Origin: an uncultured Mycoplasmatota bacterium
GTDB taxonomy: Bacteria > Bacillota_I > Bacilli_A > RF39 > UBA660
Assembly: GCA_900552335.1 (NCBI GenBank)
Contig: URZL01000003.1
Coordinates: forward strand, 35,932 to 99,931
Direction of reading: 5' to 3'
DNA: 64,000 nucleotides
In this document: in pieces, positions 36,061-44,246 of the stretch
Numbering within the stretch: the first letter of the stretch is position 1
How the letters are laid out: every line of letters starts with the position of its first letter
Made by a program: the position numbers and the translations under genes
Notes under the pieces: model-generated
Seen by the model: only the letters and a program-made list of their open reading frames with translations
What the model was told of the DNA's origin: nothing
Database searches by the model: none

Positions 36061-36618
36061 CTAACGTTTTTTTTGATTTATTTTATACAGTTCATTAAAT
36101 CTTTCATTTGACAATATGCTTGTATAATTTGTTATTGAAATCCCATTCTTTTGCCAAGCATTTTCTTTAACTTTATACGGTTCAAATCCTAATTTTTCTC
36201 CTATTGCCTTAGATTTAATGTTACCTTCGTCATATCCACATAATATATTTTCATATCCTTGACTAAATAAAAATTTTATTATTTCAATAACTGCTTCGCT
36301 TGTATAACCTTGTCTCCAATAGTTAGGGTGAGTATTAAATGCAAGTTCTATTGCCTTAATATTTTTTTGTTCCCTATCTGCAATTACATTTCCAATTGGC
36401 TTCATCGTATCCTTTAAATATATAACCCAATCATAACTTTCTGGTTCTACAATTTCAAAACCTTCTATTTTTTTAAGGTCTTGTTTTTCAAATATAAATT
36501 CTCCTGCAATATCTCTTAATTTCAGAAAATTATATTCATATACTTTTTGTAAGTCTTCAAGTGTTCCTCTTTTTAATATTAACCTCTCTGTTTCTAATTG
36601 CGGTGTTTCATACATCAT
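36061..36618 (-). CDS. GNAT N-acetyltransferase, RimJ/RimL type
   Basis: A single GNAT domain: LETERLILKRGTLEDLQKVY at the N-terminus, GNVIADREQKN, then the acetyl-CoA loop HPNYWRQGYTSEAVIEIIKF (pattern close to RxxGxA with Gln-Gly-Tyr) and NIKSKAIGEKLGFE. 185 aa from the ATG nine bases after GGAG; an earlier ATG at 36633 has no ribosome site. It sits between noc and rsmG, which are usually adjacent, so it is a likely insertion. Substrate unknown. Confidence 0.87.
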   Translation of the reverse strand: MMYETPQLETERLILKRGTLEDLQKVYEYNFLKLRDIAGEFIFEKQDLKKIEGFEIVEPESYDWVIYLKDTMKPIGNVIADREQKNIKAIELAFNTHPNYWRQGYTSEAVIEIIKFLFSQGYENILCGYDEGNIKSKAIGEKLGFEPYKVKENAWQKNGISITNYTSILSNERFNELYKINQKKR

Positions 36619-36785
36619 AATTATTATCTCCATTTTTTATATGATATTTTTCAAATGTTATATTTTTTTTATTAATTTTTACTTTTTCTATAGTGCTTTA
36701 AGCAGCAATTTATGATGAGATTATAATTGATTCAAAAAAAGTATAAATGTATTTTACATGTATTACTTGCTTATAGGCGAAAGAT

Positions 36786-37487
36786 TTAAAGCCTATTTTT
36801 CTTAATTTCATTATTTTTTCTTGGAAAATGTTTATTTTCTTTTTCTTTTTTAAATAATAAAATTGTTCTTTTACTATTTTCTAATGGTAGTAAAAATTCT
36901 TCTTTTCGAATTAATTTTGTTGATAATTGCTTTAAAGCATTATCAATTTCTTTTACTTCTTCTTCTACATTTGCCTTCATTGCTATAAAATATTTCCCAA
37001 CTTTTGTCATAGGAATAGCATATTCAAGTAAGATACTAGTATGCGCTACTGCTCGAGCTGTCGTAACATCAAATTCACTTCGATGAGATAGGGCATATTC
37101 TTCTGCTCGTGCATGAACAACCTCTATATCTTTTAAATTTAATTTTTGAATTACAGCTTTTAAAAATTCTACTCTTTTGTTTAAAGAATCTAATAAAGTA
37201 ACTTTTAATTCTGGAAAACAAATTTTGATAACTAATCCGGGAAATCCAGCTCCTGTTCCTATATCACAGAAAGATTCTACTGTATTTAAATCTATTATTT
37301 TTACTATCGTTAAAGAATCATAAAAGTGCTTTAAGAATACTTCATCATGTTCCGTAATTCCTGTTAAATTCATTATTTTATTATATTCCACTAACATTTC
37401 ATAATAAATTTCTAATTGTAATAATTGTGTTTCTGTTAATTGAATATTTAATTTTTTTAATTCTTGAATAAAATTATCTTGTTTCAT
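36786..37487 (-). CDS. rsmG: 16S rRNA guanine-N7 methyltransferase
   Basis: RsmG (GidB) methylates G527 of 16S rRNA. SAM motif FCDIGTGAGFPGLVIKI, TLLDSLNKRVEFLK and the ITTAR-like VTTARAVA are present; 233 aa with a basic tail. It overlaps the end of mnmG by 14 bases, the classical mnmG-rsmG pair. Confidence 0.96.
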   Translation of the reverse strand: MKQDNFIQELKKLNIQLTETQLLQLEIYYEMLVEYNKIMNLTGITEHDEVFLKHFYDSLTIVKIIDLNTVESFCDIGTGAGFPGLVIKICFPELKVTLLDSLNKRVEFLKAVIQKLNLKDIEVVHARAEEYALSHRSEFDVTTARAVAHTSILLEYAIPMTKVGKYFIAMKANVEEEVKEIDNALKQLSTKLIRKEEFLLPLENSKRTILLFKKEKENKHFPRKNNEIKKNRL

Positions 37488-39366
37488 TTTTAAATTCCTT
37501 TTTTAAATATACCATTAGAACGGAAATATCGGCTGGATTCACACCACTAATACGAAGCGCTTGACCTATAGAAGTAGGGCGTACTTCTTTTAATTTTTGT
37601 CTAGCTTCACTAGCTATATTTTTTACTTTATCATAATCAATTGTATCAGGGATTATTTTGTCTTCCAATTTTTTCATTTTTTCAGCTTCTTTTTCAGCTT
37701 TTAGCAAGTAACCTTCATATTTTATATTTATTTCCACTTGTTCCAAAACACTCTTATCATATGGCAAATCAATGAAGTATTTTAAATCTTCTATTTTAAT
37801 TTCTGGTCTTTTTAACAAATTATATAATGATATTCCATCTTTTAAGGAAGTAGAATTTAATGATGATAAATAATCATTTGTTTCCTCTTTTGGAGTAGCT
37901 TTATGAGTGAGAAGTTGTTGCGTTAATTCTTGTATTTGTTCTTTTTTCTTTAATAAACGTTGATGTTTTTCTTCGTTAATAAGTCCTAATTGATATCCAT
38001 ATTCTCTTAATCTTAAATCTGCATTATCATGTCTTAATAATAATCGATACTCTGCTCTAGAAGTTAGCAAACGATAAGGATCTCTAATTCCTTTTGTTAT
38101 TAAATCATCTATCAATACACCAATATAAGCTTCATTCCTTTTTAATACAAATGGTTCTTGTTTCCTTATCTTTAAAACTGCATTAATACCAGCCATTAAT
38201 CCTTGGCAAGCTGCTTCTTCATATCCACTAGTACCATTTATTTGACCCGCTGTAAATAAATTTTCAATTATTTTAGTTTCTAATGAAGCTTTTAACTGAG
38301 TTGGATAAATCGAATCATACTCTATAGCATAAGCATACTTTAATATTTTAGCATGTTCTAATCCTTTTAAACTGTGAACCATTTGTTCTTGTATATTAAT
38401 CGGCATACTAGTAGAAAAGCCCTGTAAATAAATGGTATTTCCATAGGTTGGATCACTTTCTATCATACTTTCTGGTTCTAAAAATAATTGGTGTCTTTCT
38501 TTATCAGCAAAACGAACAACTTTGTCTTCAATAGATGGGCAATATCTTGGACCTATTCCTTTAATATCTTTTAAACCCCCATACATACTAGATTTTGTCA
38601 AATTATTTCTAATAATTTCATGGGTTAATGGAGTGGTATAAATAAGGTGACAGGGAACTTGAGCATTAATATCATAGGTTGGTTCAATATCAAAACTAAA
38701 TGATAAATGTTCTTTATCTCCTTCTTCTACCTGCATTTCACTAAAATCTATGGTATTTTTATCTAATCTAGGTGGTGTTCCAGTTTTTAATCGTTTAATA
38801 ACAAACCCTAATTTAGCTAAGTTGTCACTTAAATGATTACTTGGCTTTTCTCCATGGGGACCTTCTCTGTGTCTTGTGTCTCCTACTAATATATCTGCTT
38901 TTAAATAAGTTCCTGTTGTTAAAACGACTGCTTCTGATGTAATTTTTTCACCATTTTCTAAAATTACGCCTTTTACTTGATCACTATCAACGATTAAATC
39001 TTCTACAATTCCTTCTTTCACACTAAGATTCTCTGTATTTGAAATAGTTTTCCACATATTTTGTGGATAAATGATTTTATCTCCTTGTGCACGTAAAGCT
39101 TTGATAGCAGGCCCTTTTTTATTATTTAACATTTTGATTTGTAAATGAGACTTATCTGCATTAATACCCATCTCGCCACCTAATGCATCAATTTCTCTAA
39201 CTACTATTCCTTTTGCAGATCCACCAATAGATGGATTACATGGCATATCGGCAATATTTTTAATATTTCCTGTTACTAATAGAGTTTTTTCACCCATACG
39301 AGCAGCAGCTAATGAGGCTTCACATCCAGCATGACCGCCACCTACTACTATGATTTTATAATCCAT
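37474..39366 (-). CDS. mnmG: tRNA uridine-5-carboxymethylaminomethyl synthesis enzyme MnmG
   Basis: FAD protein that with MnmE modifies wobble U34. The dinucleotide fold IIVVGGGHAGCEASLAAA, MPCNPSIGGSAKGIVVRE, the Cys-containing RYCPSIEDKVVRFADKERHQ and NGTSGYEEAACQGL are all present; 630 aa. The GTG at 39375 is part of the GGAAGTG ribosome site, so the ATG at 39366 is the start. It has its own promoter, because a plus-strand ORF separates it from mnmE. Confidence 0.97.
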   Translation of the reverse strand: MDYKIIVVGGGHAGCEASLAAARMGEKTLLVTGNIKNIADMPCNPSIGGSAKGIVVREIDALGGEMGINADKSHLQIKMLNNKKGPAIKALRAQGDKIIYPQNMWKTISNTENLSVKEGIVEDLIVDSDQVKGVILENGEKITSEAVVLTTGTYLKADILVGDTRHREGPHGEKPSNHLSDNLAKLGFVIKRLKTGTPPRLDKNTIDFSEMQVEEGDKEHLSFSFDIEPTYDINAQVPCHLIYTTPLTHEIIRNNLTKSSMYGGLKDIKGIGPRYCPSIEDKVVRFADKERHQLFLEPESMIESDPTYGNTIYLQGFSTSMPINIQEQMVHSLKGLEHAKILKYAYAIEYDSIYPTQLKASLETKIIENLFTAGQINGTSGYEEAACQGLMAGINAVLKIRKQEPFVLKRNEAYIGVLIDDLITKGIRDPYRLLTSRAEYRLLLRHDNADLRLREYGYQLGLINEEKHQRLLKKKEQIQELTQQLLTHKATPKEETNDYLSSLNSTSLKDGISLYNLLKRPEIKIEDLKYFIDLPYDKSVLEQVEINIKYEGYLLKAEKEAEKMKKLEDKIIPDTIDYDKVKNIASEARQKLKEVRPTSIGQALRISGVNPADISVLMVYLKKEFKNETR

Positions 39367-39393
39367 AAAGTTCACTTCCTTTTAACTTTTCAT

Positions 39394-39422
39394 ATTATAC
39401 TATCAAATATTTCAGAAGACAA
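39394..39422 (-). promoter_or_regulatory. Promoter of mnmG-rsmG
   Basis: TTGTCT, 17 bp and TATAAT on the minus strand. Confidence 0.7.
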
Positions 39423-39468
39423 TAACATAAACAAATAAATTAACGATATACTATAGTAGGTGATAACG

Positions 39469-39762
39469 ATGAAAGATGAAATTAGAATTTTATTTCTACA
39501 AAATGTAGGAAATGATTTGGATGGTGAAACATTAAGATATATAGTGGATGTACAAGATGGAAATTACAAAATTCAACCTTTTATAAAAAATGAAAAAACA
39601 TTGAACTACATATTTCATAAAGTTTGTTATGATTTTGATGAATTATCTTTTTATAATCAACAAAGATATGAAAAATTTCATATTCAATTAAAAAGAGTAA
39701 ACGGCAATGTTTACTCTGTAGAACAAAAGACTTTTCAAAAGAAAAATCAATTATTTACCTAA
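39469..39762 (+). CDS. Small hypothetical protein between mnmG and mnmE
   Basis: I do not recognise this 97 aa protein. It begins MKDEIRILFLQNVGNDLDGE and contains DGNYKIQPFIKNEKTLNYIF and a Gln/Tyr-rich end; no signal, membrane segment or Cys pattern. An AGGTGAT ribosome site lies before the ATG; a GTG three codons earlier is part of that site. It is transcribed against both neighbours, and its last 12 bases overlap the mnmE 3' end. A TATACT lies upstream. Good ribosome site and clean frame suggest a real gene. Confidence 0.65.
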   Translation: MKDEIRILFLQNVGNDLDGETLRYIVDVQDGNYKIQPFIKNEKTLNYIFHKVCYDFDELSFYNQQRYEKFHIQLKRVNGNVYSVEQKTFQKKNQLFT

Positions 39763-41106
39763 ACAAAATTGACTAAATAGGGTATCAATTAATTCGGTTT
39801 CATAAGAAACCCCAATAATCTCTCCTAATTTGTCCCAGATATTTTTAATATCTATCTCAATAATATCGATTGGTAATCCTGATTTTAATCCTTTTTCAAT
39901 ATCTTCAATACTATCTCTTATTTGATTTAAAATAGCTAAACTTCTAGCACTTGTAACAAACGTCATGTCACTTGTTTCAATTTTTTCCAAATTGAAGATT
40001 TCTTTTATTTTTTCTTTTAATTCATTGATTCCTTCTTTATTCTTTATGCTCATTTTTACAATATGATCTTCTGGAAGTTTACTTAAATCTATTTTACTTT
40101 CTAAATCTGTTTTGTTCAAAATAATGATGTAATTTTTATTTTGAACTTTTTTTAATAATTCTAAATCTTCTTCGGTTAATGGTTGATTATTATTCAATAC
40201 ATATAATATCAAATCAGAATTGGAAATCAATTGTAGACTTTTATTCACTCCTATTTTTTCTACAATATCTTCCGTTTTTCTTATACCTGCCGTATCGATC
40301 ATATTTAAAATAAAGCCACCTATATTAATTTTTCCTTCTACAATATCACGTGTCGTTCCTTCTATTTCCGTCACAATTGCTTTTTCTTCTCCAAGAAGAG
40401 TATTTAATATACTGCTTTTTCCTACGTTTGGCTTTCCAATAATAGAAGTTTTTATGCCTTCTGTAATAATTTTTCCACTTTTACTATCTTCTAAGATTTT
40501 TAATATTTTTTCTTTGATTTCAGCTATTTTTGGAGTTAACATTTCATAAGTCATTTCTTCTATATCTTCATATTCAGGATAATCAATATTTACTTCTATA
40601 TTCGCTAATATTTTAACAATATCGTCACGAAGACTTTGTATTTTTTTTGAAACATTTCCCGATAATTGATTAATAGACAATTTACGAGCCGGTTCTGTTT
40701 TTGCTTCTATTAAATTCATAATCCCTTCTGCTTCTTCTAAATCAATTCTTCCATTTAAAAAAGCTCTTTTTGTGAATTCACCAGGACTTGCTGGTACACA
40801 ACCATTCTCTAATAGTAATTGTAATACTTTATTTGTAGTAGCAATACCACCATGTGAATTAATTTCTACAATATCTTCTCTAGTATAGGTTTTAGGAGCT
40901 CGCATAACGCTTAATAAAACTTCATCTATCATTTGATTTTTATCAACAATGTGACCATAATGAATCGTATGAGATGGAACAGTTGTTAAATCTTTTCCTT
41001 TAAATATTTTATTGACAATGTCAATTGCATTAGAACCACTTACTCTAATAATAGAAATGGCTCCAACGCCAAGTGGAGTTGCGATTGCTGCAATGGTTTC
41101 TTCCAT
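39751..41106 (-). CDS. mnmE: tRNA modification GTPase MnmE
   Basis: Partner of MnmG. N-terminal formyl-THF-binding domain (IAAIATPLGVGAISIIRVSG, GEFTKRAFLNGRIDL), then a GTPase with IGKPNVGKSSILNTLLG, DTAGIRKTED and ILNKTDLE, and the C-terminal catalytic Cys in FCLGK. 451 aa. Its start overlaps the stop of the HD gene (TAATG). Confidence 0.97.
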   Translation of the reverse strand: MEETIAAIATPLGVGAISIIRVSGSNAIDIVNKIFKGKDLTTVPSHTIHYGHIVDKNQMIDEVLLSVMRAPKTYTREDIVEINSHGGIATTNKVLQLLLENGCVPASPGEFTKRAFLNGRIDLEEAEGIMNLIEAKTEPARKLSINQLSGNVSKKIQSLRDDIVKILANIEVNIDYPEYEDIEEMTYEMLTPKIAEIKEKILKILEDSKSGKIITEGIKTSIIGKPNVGKSSILNTLLGEEKAIVTEIEGTTRDIVEGKINIGGFILNMIDTAGIRKTEDIVEKIGVNKSLQLISNSDLILYVLNNNQPLTEEDLELLKKVQNKNYIIILNKTDLESKIDLSKLPEDHIVKMSIKNKEGINELKEKIKEIFNLEKIETSDMTFVTSARSLAILNQIRDSIEDIEKGLKSGLPIDIIEIDIKNIWDKLGEIIGVSYETELIDTLFSQFCLGK

Positions 41107-41612
41107 TATTTTACCTCTCTCATTTTTCTTTTATATCCAAAAAATTGAAGCAAAGCGGTTGGCTCTTTAAATACTTCAAATGATACAGCTTTATCTGCAA
41201 AAGTTACTAACCATCCTTCTAAATATTTTGGTGGAATTTTATTTAAAGGAAACATATGCCTTAATATAATATTTTCTACTTTTTTATTCATTAAATCAGG
41301 AAAATATTGATAAGAATTGATTACTGCTTCTTTAGCATGCACAAAACCATGTTTTTGAAGCAATGGCTTTTTTTCTTCATTATCTTGCCATGGTTTAAAA
41401 TAAAAATCATGTAATAAACCACCGATAGCTGCCGCTTTATAATCTTTATTTAGTTGTTTTGCCCATTTATAGGCTTTTTTTGAAACTGCTAGTGAATGAT
41501 CATACACGGTAATATCTCCGTGATGTTTATAATTCTTTCTTTTCTGAAATTCCTCACTTTTTAGAATTTCTTTAACGATTTGATAATATTCTACTTTATC
41601 ATTTACTGACAT
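41106..41612 (-). CDS. HD-domain phosphohydrolase
   Basis: A 168 aa protein with the HD metal site: VYDHSLAVSKKAYKWAK, then GGLLHDFYF (the HD pair) and a later ENIILRHMFP and TFADKAVS. This fits the small HD hydrolases that act on nucleotides, but the substrate cannot be told. Coupled to mnmE by stop-start overlap and driven by the promoter at 41638-41666. Confidence 0.87.
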   Translation of the reverse strand: MSVNDKVEYYQIVKEILKSEEFQKRKNYKHHGDITVYDHSLAVSKKAYKWAKQLNKDYKAAAIGGLLHDFYFKPWQDNEEKKPLLQKHGFVHAKEAVINSYQYFPDLMNKKVENIILRHMFPLNKIPPKYLEGWLVTFADKAVSFEVFKEPTALLQFFGYKRKMREVK

Positions 41613-41637
41613 GATATCACGTCCTTTTTACTAGTTA

Positions 41638-41666
41638 AGTTTACAATAAAACATACTTCTAGTCAA
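41638..41666 (-). promoter_or_regulatory. Promoter of the HD-mnmE unit
   Basis: TTGACT, 17 bp and TAAACT on the minus strand, directly after the khpB terminator. Confidence 0.6.
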
Positions 41667-41679
41667 GTTTATGAAAAAG

Positions 41680-41704
41680 AAAAAAAAAGATATGTATTCA
41701 TACC
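41680..41704 (-). terminator. Terminator of rpmH-rnpA-yidC-khpB
   Basis: GGTATG, 4-nt loop, CATATC (one G-U) and a run of T on the minus strand, just after the khpB stop codon. Confidence 0.75.
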
Positions 41705-41705
41705 T

Positions 41706-42320
41706 TTATTTTTCAATATATTTTATAACAACATGTCTATCTTTGCCTTCTCCAAAGCTTTCTGTTGTTAAATTAGAATATTCATTAATGATATTATGGA
41801 CTAATCTTCTTTCATAAGAATTCATTGGATCTAATGAAACATCTAAATGAGATTTTTCCATTTCTTCTGCTATTTTTCTTACTTCTATTTCAATATTTTT
41901 CATTTTTTTTAATTTATAATTACCAACATCCACACTTATTTTTAAATTAATACCGGCTTCTGTTTTTATTGCTTGTCTTAAAATTGTTTGGATAGCATTT
42001 AAATTTTTTCCTTCTTTTCCTATTAAAATAGCATTATTATCTGATACAAGTGTAATATTAAAGGATTCATTATTGTTTAAAATTTCACTTGTAATATCAA
42101 GATTTAATAATTTTGATAAATTTTCTATATATTCTGTTATAAAGTTTTTGACATCTTCTTTTTTTAAAGCTGATACAATATATTTCGAGCTCTTAAATAA
42201 TTTTCCTTCTACAAACTCTGACTTCAAAAAGAAATCATCTTGTGTTAAATTTGTCTTTTTTAAAATATTTTCTAATGCTTCTTCTTTTGTTTTTGCTTCT
42301 TCTTTAACTATTTCTAACAT
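41706..42320 (-). CDS. khpB: RNA-binding protein KhpB (Jag)
   Basis: Three domains: Jag-N (VKEEAKTKEEALENILKKTN), a KH domain with the GxxG loop in AILIGKEGKNLNAIQTI, and a C-terminal R3H (MNSYERRLVHNII). KhpB with KhpA binds RNA and affects cell division and envelope in Gram-positives. 204 aa. Its start overlaps the yidC stop by 17 bases. Confidence 0.95.
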   Translation of the reverse strand: MLEIVKEEAKTKEEALENILKKTNLTQDDFFLKSEFVEGKLFKSSKYIVSALKKEDVKNFITEYIENLSKLLNLDITSEILNNNESFNITLVSDNNAILIGKEGKNLNAIQTILRQAIKTEAGINLKISVDVGNYKLKKMKNIEIEVRKIAEEMEKSHLDVSLDPMNSYERRLVHNIINEYSNLTTESFGEGKDRHVVIKYIEK

Positions 42321-43245
42321 TTTTTTTACTCCTTTTTACTAAAAGATTTTGTATAATCGTGAATAAATTTGATATTGTCCAATAAACTGCGATACCAGTT
42401 GAAATAGAGAAAGTAGCAATTGTCATAAAAATAATCATCATATTTGTCATACTTTTCATTTGTTTTTGTTGTTCACTAGACATAGAAGCTCCGCTATTTA
42501 ATTTGAAAGAATAATATGTTGTAAGAGCAATGATAATAATAAATATTGCATAATAGAATTTTCCTTGCGCTACTGCTACTGCTGGACTAGTTCCAAGTTG
42601 GAATAATCCTAAGAAAGTTTCTTCAAAAATAACAGGAATTCTATTAATTGCTTCTAAATAAGCAAAAAATAATGGAATTTGAATAAATGAGAATAAACAT
42701 CCAGACAATGGATTAATTTGATATTTTTTATAAATCATCATCATTTCTTGTGATTTAGCCATCATAGATTCTTGATCTGTTCTATTTTGATATTTCTTCT
42801 CTAATTTATTTAACTCTGGTTGAGCCAATTGAATATTTTCAGATTGCATTGCTTGTTTTCTTGTAAATGGAAATAATATTAAACGAATTAATAAAGTTGA
42901 AATGATAATGGCAAAACCATAACTTTTAACAAATTTTCCTAAATTAATAATTAACCACGCCAAGGGTTTTACAAAGATCGTTGACCAAATACCTTCATAT
43001 CCACCTGTCGTTACACTAAATTCAGAACAACTTGGTAGATTATCTAAGTCTACTTTATCACTATGTTCTTTATAAATATTTAATGTTGTTTCATCTTCTG
43101 GTTTACATAAAATGTTTTCCACTAAAGCTTGATTCGTTGTAGTATTTAATACACTTTTGTTATCATTATCTTTTAACATTTTTGTACAGCCTGTAGTTGA
43201 AAATAACAATAACATTAACATTATAATTTTTATTTTATTTTTCAT
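42304..43245 (-). CDS. yidC: Membrane protein insertase YidC (Oxa1 family), lipoprotein
   Basis: Inserts membrane proteins with or after SecYEG. A lipoprotein signal ends at the lipobox STTGC; then an external stretch and five hydrophobic segments, with the substrate-groove Arg in STLLIRLILFPFTRKQA and the motif PLSGCLFSFIQIPLFFAYLE. 313 aa. It overlaps rnpA by 11 bases, in the standard rpmH-rnpA-yidC-jag order. Confidence 0.96.
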   Translation of the reverse strand: MKNKIKIIMLMLLLFSTTGCTKMLKDNDNKSVLNTTTNQALVENILCKPEDETTLNIYKEHSDKVDLDNLPSCSEFSVTTGGYEGIWSTIFVKPLAWLIINLGKFVKSYGFAIIISTLLIRLILFPFTRKQAMQSENIQLAQPELNKLEKKYQNRTDQESMMAKSQEMMMIYKKYQINPLSGCLFSFIQIPLFFAYLEAINRIPVIFEETFLGLFQLGTSPAVAVAQGKFYYAIFIIIIALTTYYSFKLNSGASMSSEQQKQMKSMTNMMIIFMTIATFSISTGIAVYWTISNLFTIIQNLLVKRSKKNVRNS

Positions 43246-43579
43246 TCGTTCCTCCTATAATACCTAATTTTTGAAAACAGAAATTTAAATCCTCTTTCAT
43301 TTCTTGGTATGATTTTGTCAATATACTTCTATTTACCATTATAATACAATTAAAAGATTTTTTATAGTCATTTTCATCAATTATATCTTTTAACTGTCTT
43401 TTTATTTTGTTTCTAATTACCGCTTTGCAGAAATGTTTACTGACAGAAAAACCAAATTGATAAGGGCCAATTTCTTTCTTTTCTAAAAAAATTAAATATT
43501 CTTTGTATCTAAATGGTTTTGTACCTTGAATGATTCTATTATATTCTGTATTTTCTTTAATTATATTTATTTTTTTCAT
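43235..43579 (-). CDS. rnpA: Ribonuclease P protein component
   Basis: Protein subunit that binds the tRNA 5' leader. The family block is GFSVSKHFCKAVIRNKIKRQ, containing the RNxxKR motif. 114 aa. A GAGGCGAT ribosome site precedes it. Most of its transcription must pass the hairpin at 43597-43619. Confidence 0.95.
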   Translation of the reverse strand: MKKINIIKENTEYNRIIQGTKPFRYKEYLIFLEKKEIGPYQFGFSVSKHFCKAVIRNKIKRQLKDIIDENDYKKSFNCIIMVNRSILTKSYQEMKEDLNFCFQKLGIIGGTNEK

Positions 43580-43596
43580 AATATCGCCTCTTATAA

Positions 43597-43619
43597 GGAA
43601 AAAACCACTTTTAAGTGGT
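43597..43619 (-). terminator. Attenuator-like hairpin between rpmH and rnpA
   Basis: ACCACT, 4-nt loop, AGTGGT and six T on the minus strand, six bases after the rpmH stop. It should let most transcripts make only L34 and some continue into rnpA. Confidence 0.75.
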
Positions 43620-43624
43620 CAAAA

Positions 43625-43747
43625 TTAATGAGATAAAACTTTACGTCCTTTTCTTCTTCTATTATTAATGATATTTGTTTTCATACGAGCAAAGAATCCT
43701 TGTTTTTTACTTCTTTTTCTATTATTTGGTTGATATGTTCTTTTCAT
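43625..43747 (-). CDS. rpmH: 50S ribosomal protein L34, short form
   Basis: A 40-codon gene: [20 protein letters not shown], then [20 protein letters not shown]. The start and end are the family consensus, but the middle is about four residues shorter than the usual 44 aa form (NGRKVLA-type segment missing). The GGGAGGTG ribosome site and a consensus promoter precede it. Confidence 0.95.
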   Translation of the reverse strand: MKRTYQPNNRKRSKKQGFFARMKTNIINNRRRKGRKVLSH

Positions 43748-43791
43748 AGTTTATAACACCTCCCGAACTAAAATATCTCATTGCTCTTAAC

Positions 43792-43820
43792 ATTATATAG
43801 ATAAATGCTATGTTTGTCAA
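43792..43820 (-). promoter_or_regulatory. Consensus promoter of rpmH
   Basis: TTGACA, 17 bp and TATAAT on the minus strand: a perfect sigma-A promoter. Confidence 0.9.
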
Positions 43821-43859
43821 ATAAAAAATATTCTAAATTAACTTATTTAATAAAAAAAA

Positions 43860-44246
43860 TAAGATTTAAGTTAAAAAAGTTTTACACAGGATAAAAGCAA
43901 TGTCAAATTAATAAAAAAATTTAAACATAAAAATCCACTGTTTTTTCAACAATTTTTTTCTTTATTTTACATAGTTATTTTACAGTTTTACACATAATTT
44001 GTGGAAAAGTAAATGCACAGGATATGTTAATTGTTTATAAAATTTAATAACTTTTTTCCACATGTTGTTAAAAATACTTTTTTTCTTTTTTTTTAAAGCC
44101 TTTTTGATGATTTATTATCTGGAAAACTCTGTGATTTATTTTTATAAAATTATTTCCCAATATTTTTCCACAAAAATACTTTTTTTTTATTAAAAAATAA
44201 GGTAAAATGTAGTCAGTTGATTCTTTAAAAATGGGGGTGATTTTTA
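43860..44246. other. Replication origin, part upstream of dnaA (DnaA-box cluster)
   Basis: This gene-free, very AT-rich stretch holds at least five DnaA-box-like 9-mers: TTTTACACA at 43880-43888 and 43986-43994 (plus), TTTTCCACA at 44054-44062 and 44164-44172 (plus) and at 44000-44008 (minus). All differ from the classical TTATCCACA at the third base. A weak dnaA promoter (TTTTTT, 17 bp, TAAAAT at 44203-44208) follows the last box, so DnaA may repress its own gene. Confidence 0.8.

Noticed and set aside
36634-36785. Possible gene or RNA between the GNAT gene and rsmG
   Set aside because: The 152 bases are AT-rich with only weak imperfect hairpins; no convincing promoter, ORF or RNA motif was found.
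40655-40672. ATTTCCCGATAAT in mnmE as another Noc site
   Set aside because: Left half only; the right half has several mismatches.
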